NCBI GenBank assembly: GCA_900314365.1
Contig: OMVH01000054.1
Location: 1-6,938, forward strand
Direction of reading: 5' to 3'
Length of the DNA stretch: 6,938 nucleotides
From: an uncultured Prevotella sp.
GTDB lineage: Bacteria; Bacteroidota; Bacteroidia; Bacteroidales; Bacteroidaceae
Shown: positions 5,883 to 6,938 of the stretch, piece by piece
How the letters are laid out: every line of letters begins with the position of its first letter
Position numbering within the stretch: position 1 is the first letter of the stretch
Program-made: the position numbers and the translations under genes
Notes under the pieces: model-generated
The model's input: the letters and a program-made list of their open reading frames with translations, nothing else
Databases searched by the model: none
Told to the model about the DNA's origin: nothing

Positions 5883-6938
5883 TTACGGTTCTATCAGAAT
5901 ATAACCCTGACAATAAGTGGAAACGCCATTCTCGTCGCCTACATGCTTAATTCCAATAATTACAAGATTATCCTTGGGTAAAGCAAATCTTCCTTGACTT
6001 TCGGCAAGGAAAAGGTCAGCATCAGGATAGGGAACCACCTTGGCGTATTTGCCGTTACATTTAACGGTACCAGTAAAGTAGCGGGTCTGTCCATTCTCAT
6101 CTCCTTGGTGCTGCCGGCCTATCAGTACCCTTGATTGAGCATGCTCGTCATTAATATCAGAAGCCATGAAGAAGTTGGCCGAGTCACTTTGCTGATGCCA
6201 ATTACTCCACATCTCATCTTCAATTGTAATAGAGTAGTCATTTTTAGACTCTCCATTTTCATCAATAACTTTTAATTTACAAAAGTTACAGATGGTATCA
6301 CCATTCTCATCACCACTGTGCAATCTTGAATGCAATACCAAGTAGCCAGAAGAATCTTGGATTCTGAATGTGGCCTCTTCACCGGAATTTTCCTTCAACG
6401 ACATAGATTGCAGACTATCTGAGTCCAATATTGCGAGATAGCTCCCGGAACTGATCAACTCTTTAGGCGTGGGGTTGTGGTGCGACTTGACCTGCAAATC
6501 TATAGCACTTGATTTTTGCCAAGGACCTAAAGGCCCAGTTGTCCAACTAAATTCACCTACCTCTCCCCAAGCACCAGCGAAATATTTCCAAATAGCTTGT
6601 TCGTCTATTAAGAAATCCACTCTCCTTGTTATCTCCCAATCATATCCTCCATCAGATGTTTTGTCGTTAAACGTTAAACCAAAAACAGTTCTAGGATATG
6701 TCCCAGGAGCGTTATAGAATCCATGAGAACCAACAGCACAATAAACCGTAATTTCTGGTTTATCGCCATATTTGACGTTGACATCTTCTGGATAATATAA
6801 CGCCCCTGAATCATGCTGACTAAGCCAAACCGATGATATTACATGCTTGTCCTTGTCCCAATTGACCTTAACACATTCCCAATCTCCTTCATGATTTCCA
6901 AAAGGAGCTGCATTATATCCGAAGAATAGCCAATATTC
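5883..6938 (-). CDS. Vps62/DUF946-like domain protein with C-terminal GDENG repeats (5' end missing)
   Basis: A partial gene: the frame is open from the stop at 5883 to the window edge, giving 351 residues, so the ATG at 6620 is internal and the true start lies beyond 6938. Residues 2-106 closely follow the Vps62 (plant DUF946) core: YWLFFGYNAAP (2-12), HEGDWE (16-21), SQHDSG (40-45), GDKPEITVY (58-66), VGSHGFYNAPGTYPR (69-83). Residues 120-139 (FAGAWGEVGEF..TTGPLGP) match the usual W-G-x-W-G then GPxGP ending of that domain. The family's biochemical function is not established; the conserved His, Asp and Glu suggest a binding or catalytic site, by inference. Residues about 155-351 form a separate region with three H-x-GDENG motifs at 207-213, 277-283 and 332-338. 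A signal peptide cannot be judged because the N-terminus is missing. The lipoprotein gene follows 12 bases downstream. GC in one sampled row is 43%. The Vps62 call rests on remembered motifs. Confidence 0.75.
   Translation of the reverse strand, partial: EYWLFFGYNAAPFGNHEGDWECVKVNWDKDKHVISSVWLSQHDSGALYYPEDVNVKYGDKPEITVYCAVGSHGFYNAPGTYPRTVFGLTFNDKTSDGGYDWEITRRVDFLIDEQAIWKYFAGAWGEVGEFSWTTGPLGPWQKSSAIDLQVKSHHNPTPKELISSGSYLAILDSDSLQSMSLKENSGEEATFRIQDSSGYLVLHSRLHSGDENGDTICNFCKLKVIDENGESKNDYSITIEDEMWSNWHQQSDSANFFMASDINDEHAQSRVLIGRQHQGDENGQTRYFTGTVKCNGKYAKVVPYPDADLFLAESQGRFALPKDNLVIIGIKHVGDENGVSTYCQGYILIEP
5925..6320 (-). repeat. Three-copy H-x-GDENG coding repeat
   Basis: Inside the Vps62-like gene the H-x-GDENG heptapeptide is encoded at 6300-6320 (HSGDENG), 6090-6110 (HQGDENG) and 5925-5945 (HVGDENG), with spacings of 70 and 55 residues. 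Each copy follows a short hydrophobic strand ending in R-x-H or K-x-H (YLVLHSRLH, RVLIGRQH, LVIIGIKH). The first two continue G-x-T and the third G-V-S-T, each leading into a following strand (YFTGTVKC and YCQGYILI in the last two). On the + strand the first two copies share CCATTCTCATC exactly, and the third differs at one base. A lone IDENG at 6252-6266 may be a degenerate fourth copy. The pattern suggests internal duplication within a beta-rich domain. I do not know a name for this domain. Confidence 0.7.

Noticed and set aside
5883..6620. Complete 245-residue gene starting at the ATG at 6620
   Set aside because: The frame has no stop between 6620 and 6938, and those codons encode conserved Vps62-type motifs, so the gene is longer and truncated by the window edge.

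Overview
The window looks like Bacteroidota DNA, most likely order Bacteroidales and Prevotella-like. The evidence is a TAnnTTTG promoter element, A/T-rich translation leaders with no Shine-Dalgarno sequence, and the protein families present: an Mfa2/FimB-type fimbrial lipoprotein, a DUF5103 (T9SS plug family) protein and a TonB-dependent receptor with an N-terminal carboxypeptidase-regulatory-like domain. The genus is an inference. No RNA genes, CRISPR arrays or insertion sequences were seen.

Layout. Bases 1-957 hold a promoter and a + strand gene for an Mfa2/FimB-like surface lipoprotein. It converges tail to tail, with a 12-base gap, on two - strand genes that are probably co-transcribed: a TonB-dependent receptor (2335-4704) followed by a DUF5103/T9SS-plug-like secreted protein (970-2265). 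Bases 4705-5126 have no convincing gene, only a cluster of CTTTG/CAAAG palindromes about 50-75 bases upstream of the receptor start. Bases 5127-6938 hold a second - strand pair: an unrecognised cysteine-containing lipoprotein, preceded 12 bases upstream by a larger gene that runs off the right edge. The listed ATG of that larger gene (at 6620) is internal. The frame stays open for 106 more codons to base 6938, and those codons encode the clear core of a Vps62/DUF946-type domain (HEGDWE, SQH and GSH motifs). A C-terminal region follows with three copies of an H-x-GDENG motif.

The left part (receptor, plug-like protein, fimbrial lipoprotein) looks like ordinary cell-envelope genes with 50-60% GC in sampled 60-base rows. 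The right part is AT-richer (32-35% GC in two rows of the lipoprotein gene, 43% in one row of the Vps62-like gene). It looks like an accessory module: a Vps62-domain protein joined to a GDENG-repeat domain, paired with a small lipoprotein. This pair is the least explained and most interesting part of the window. Its function cannot be assigned from sequence alone.
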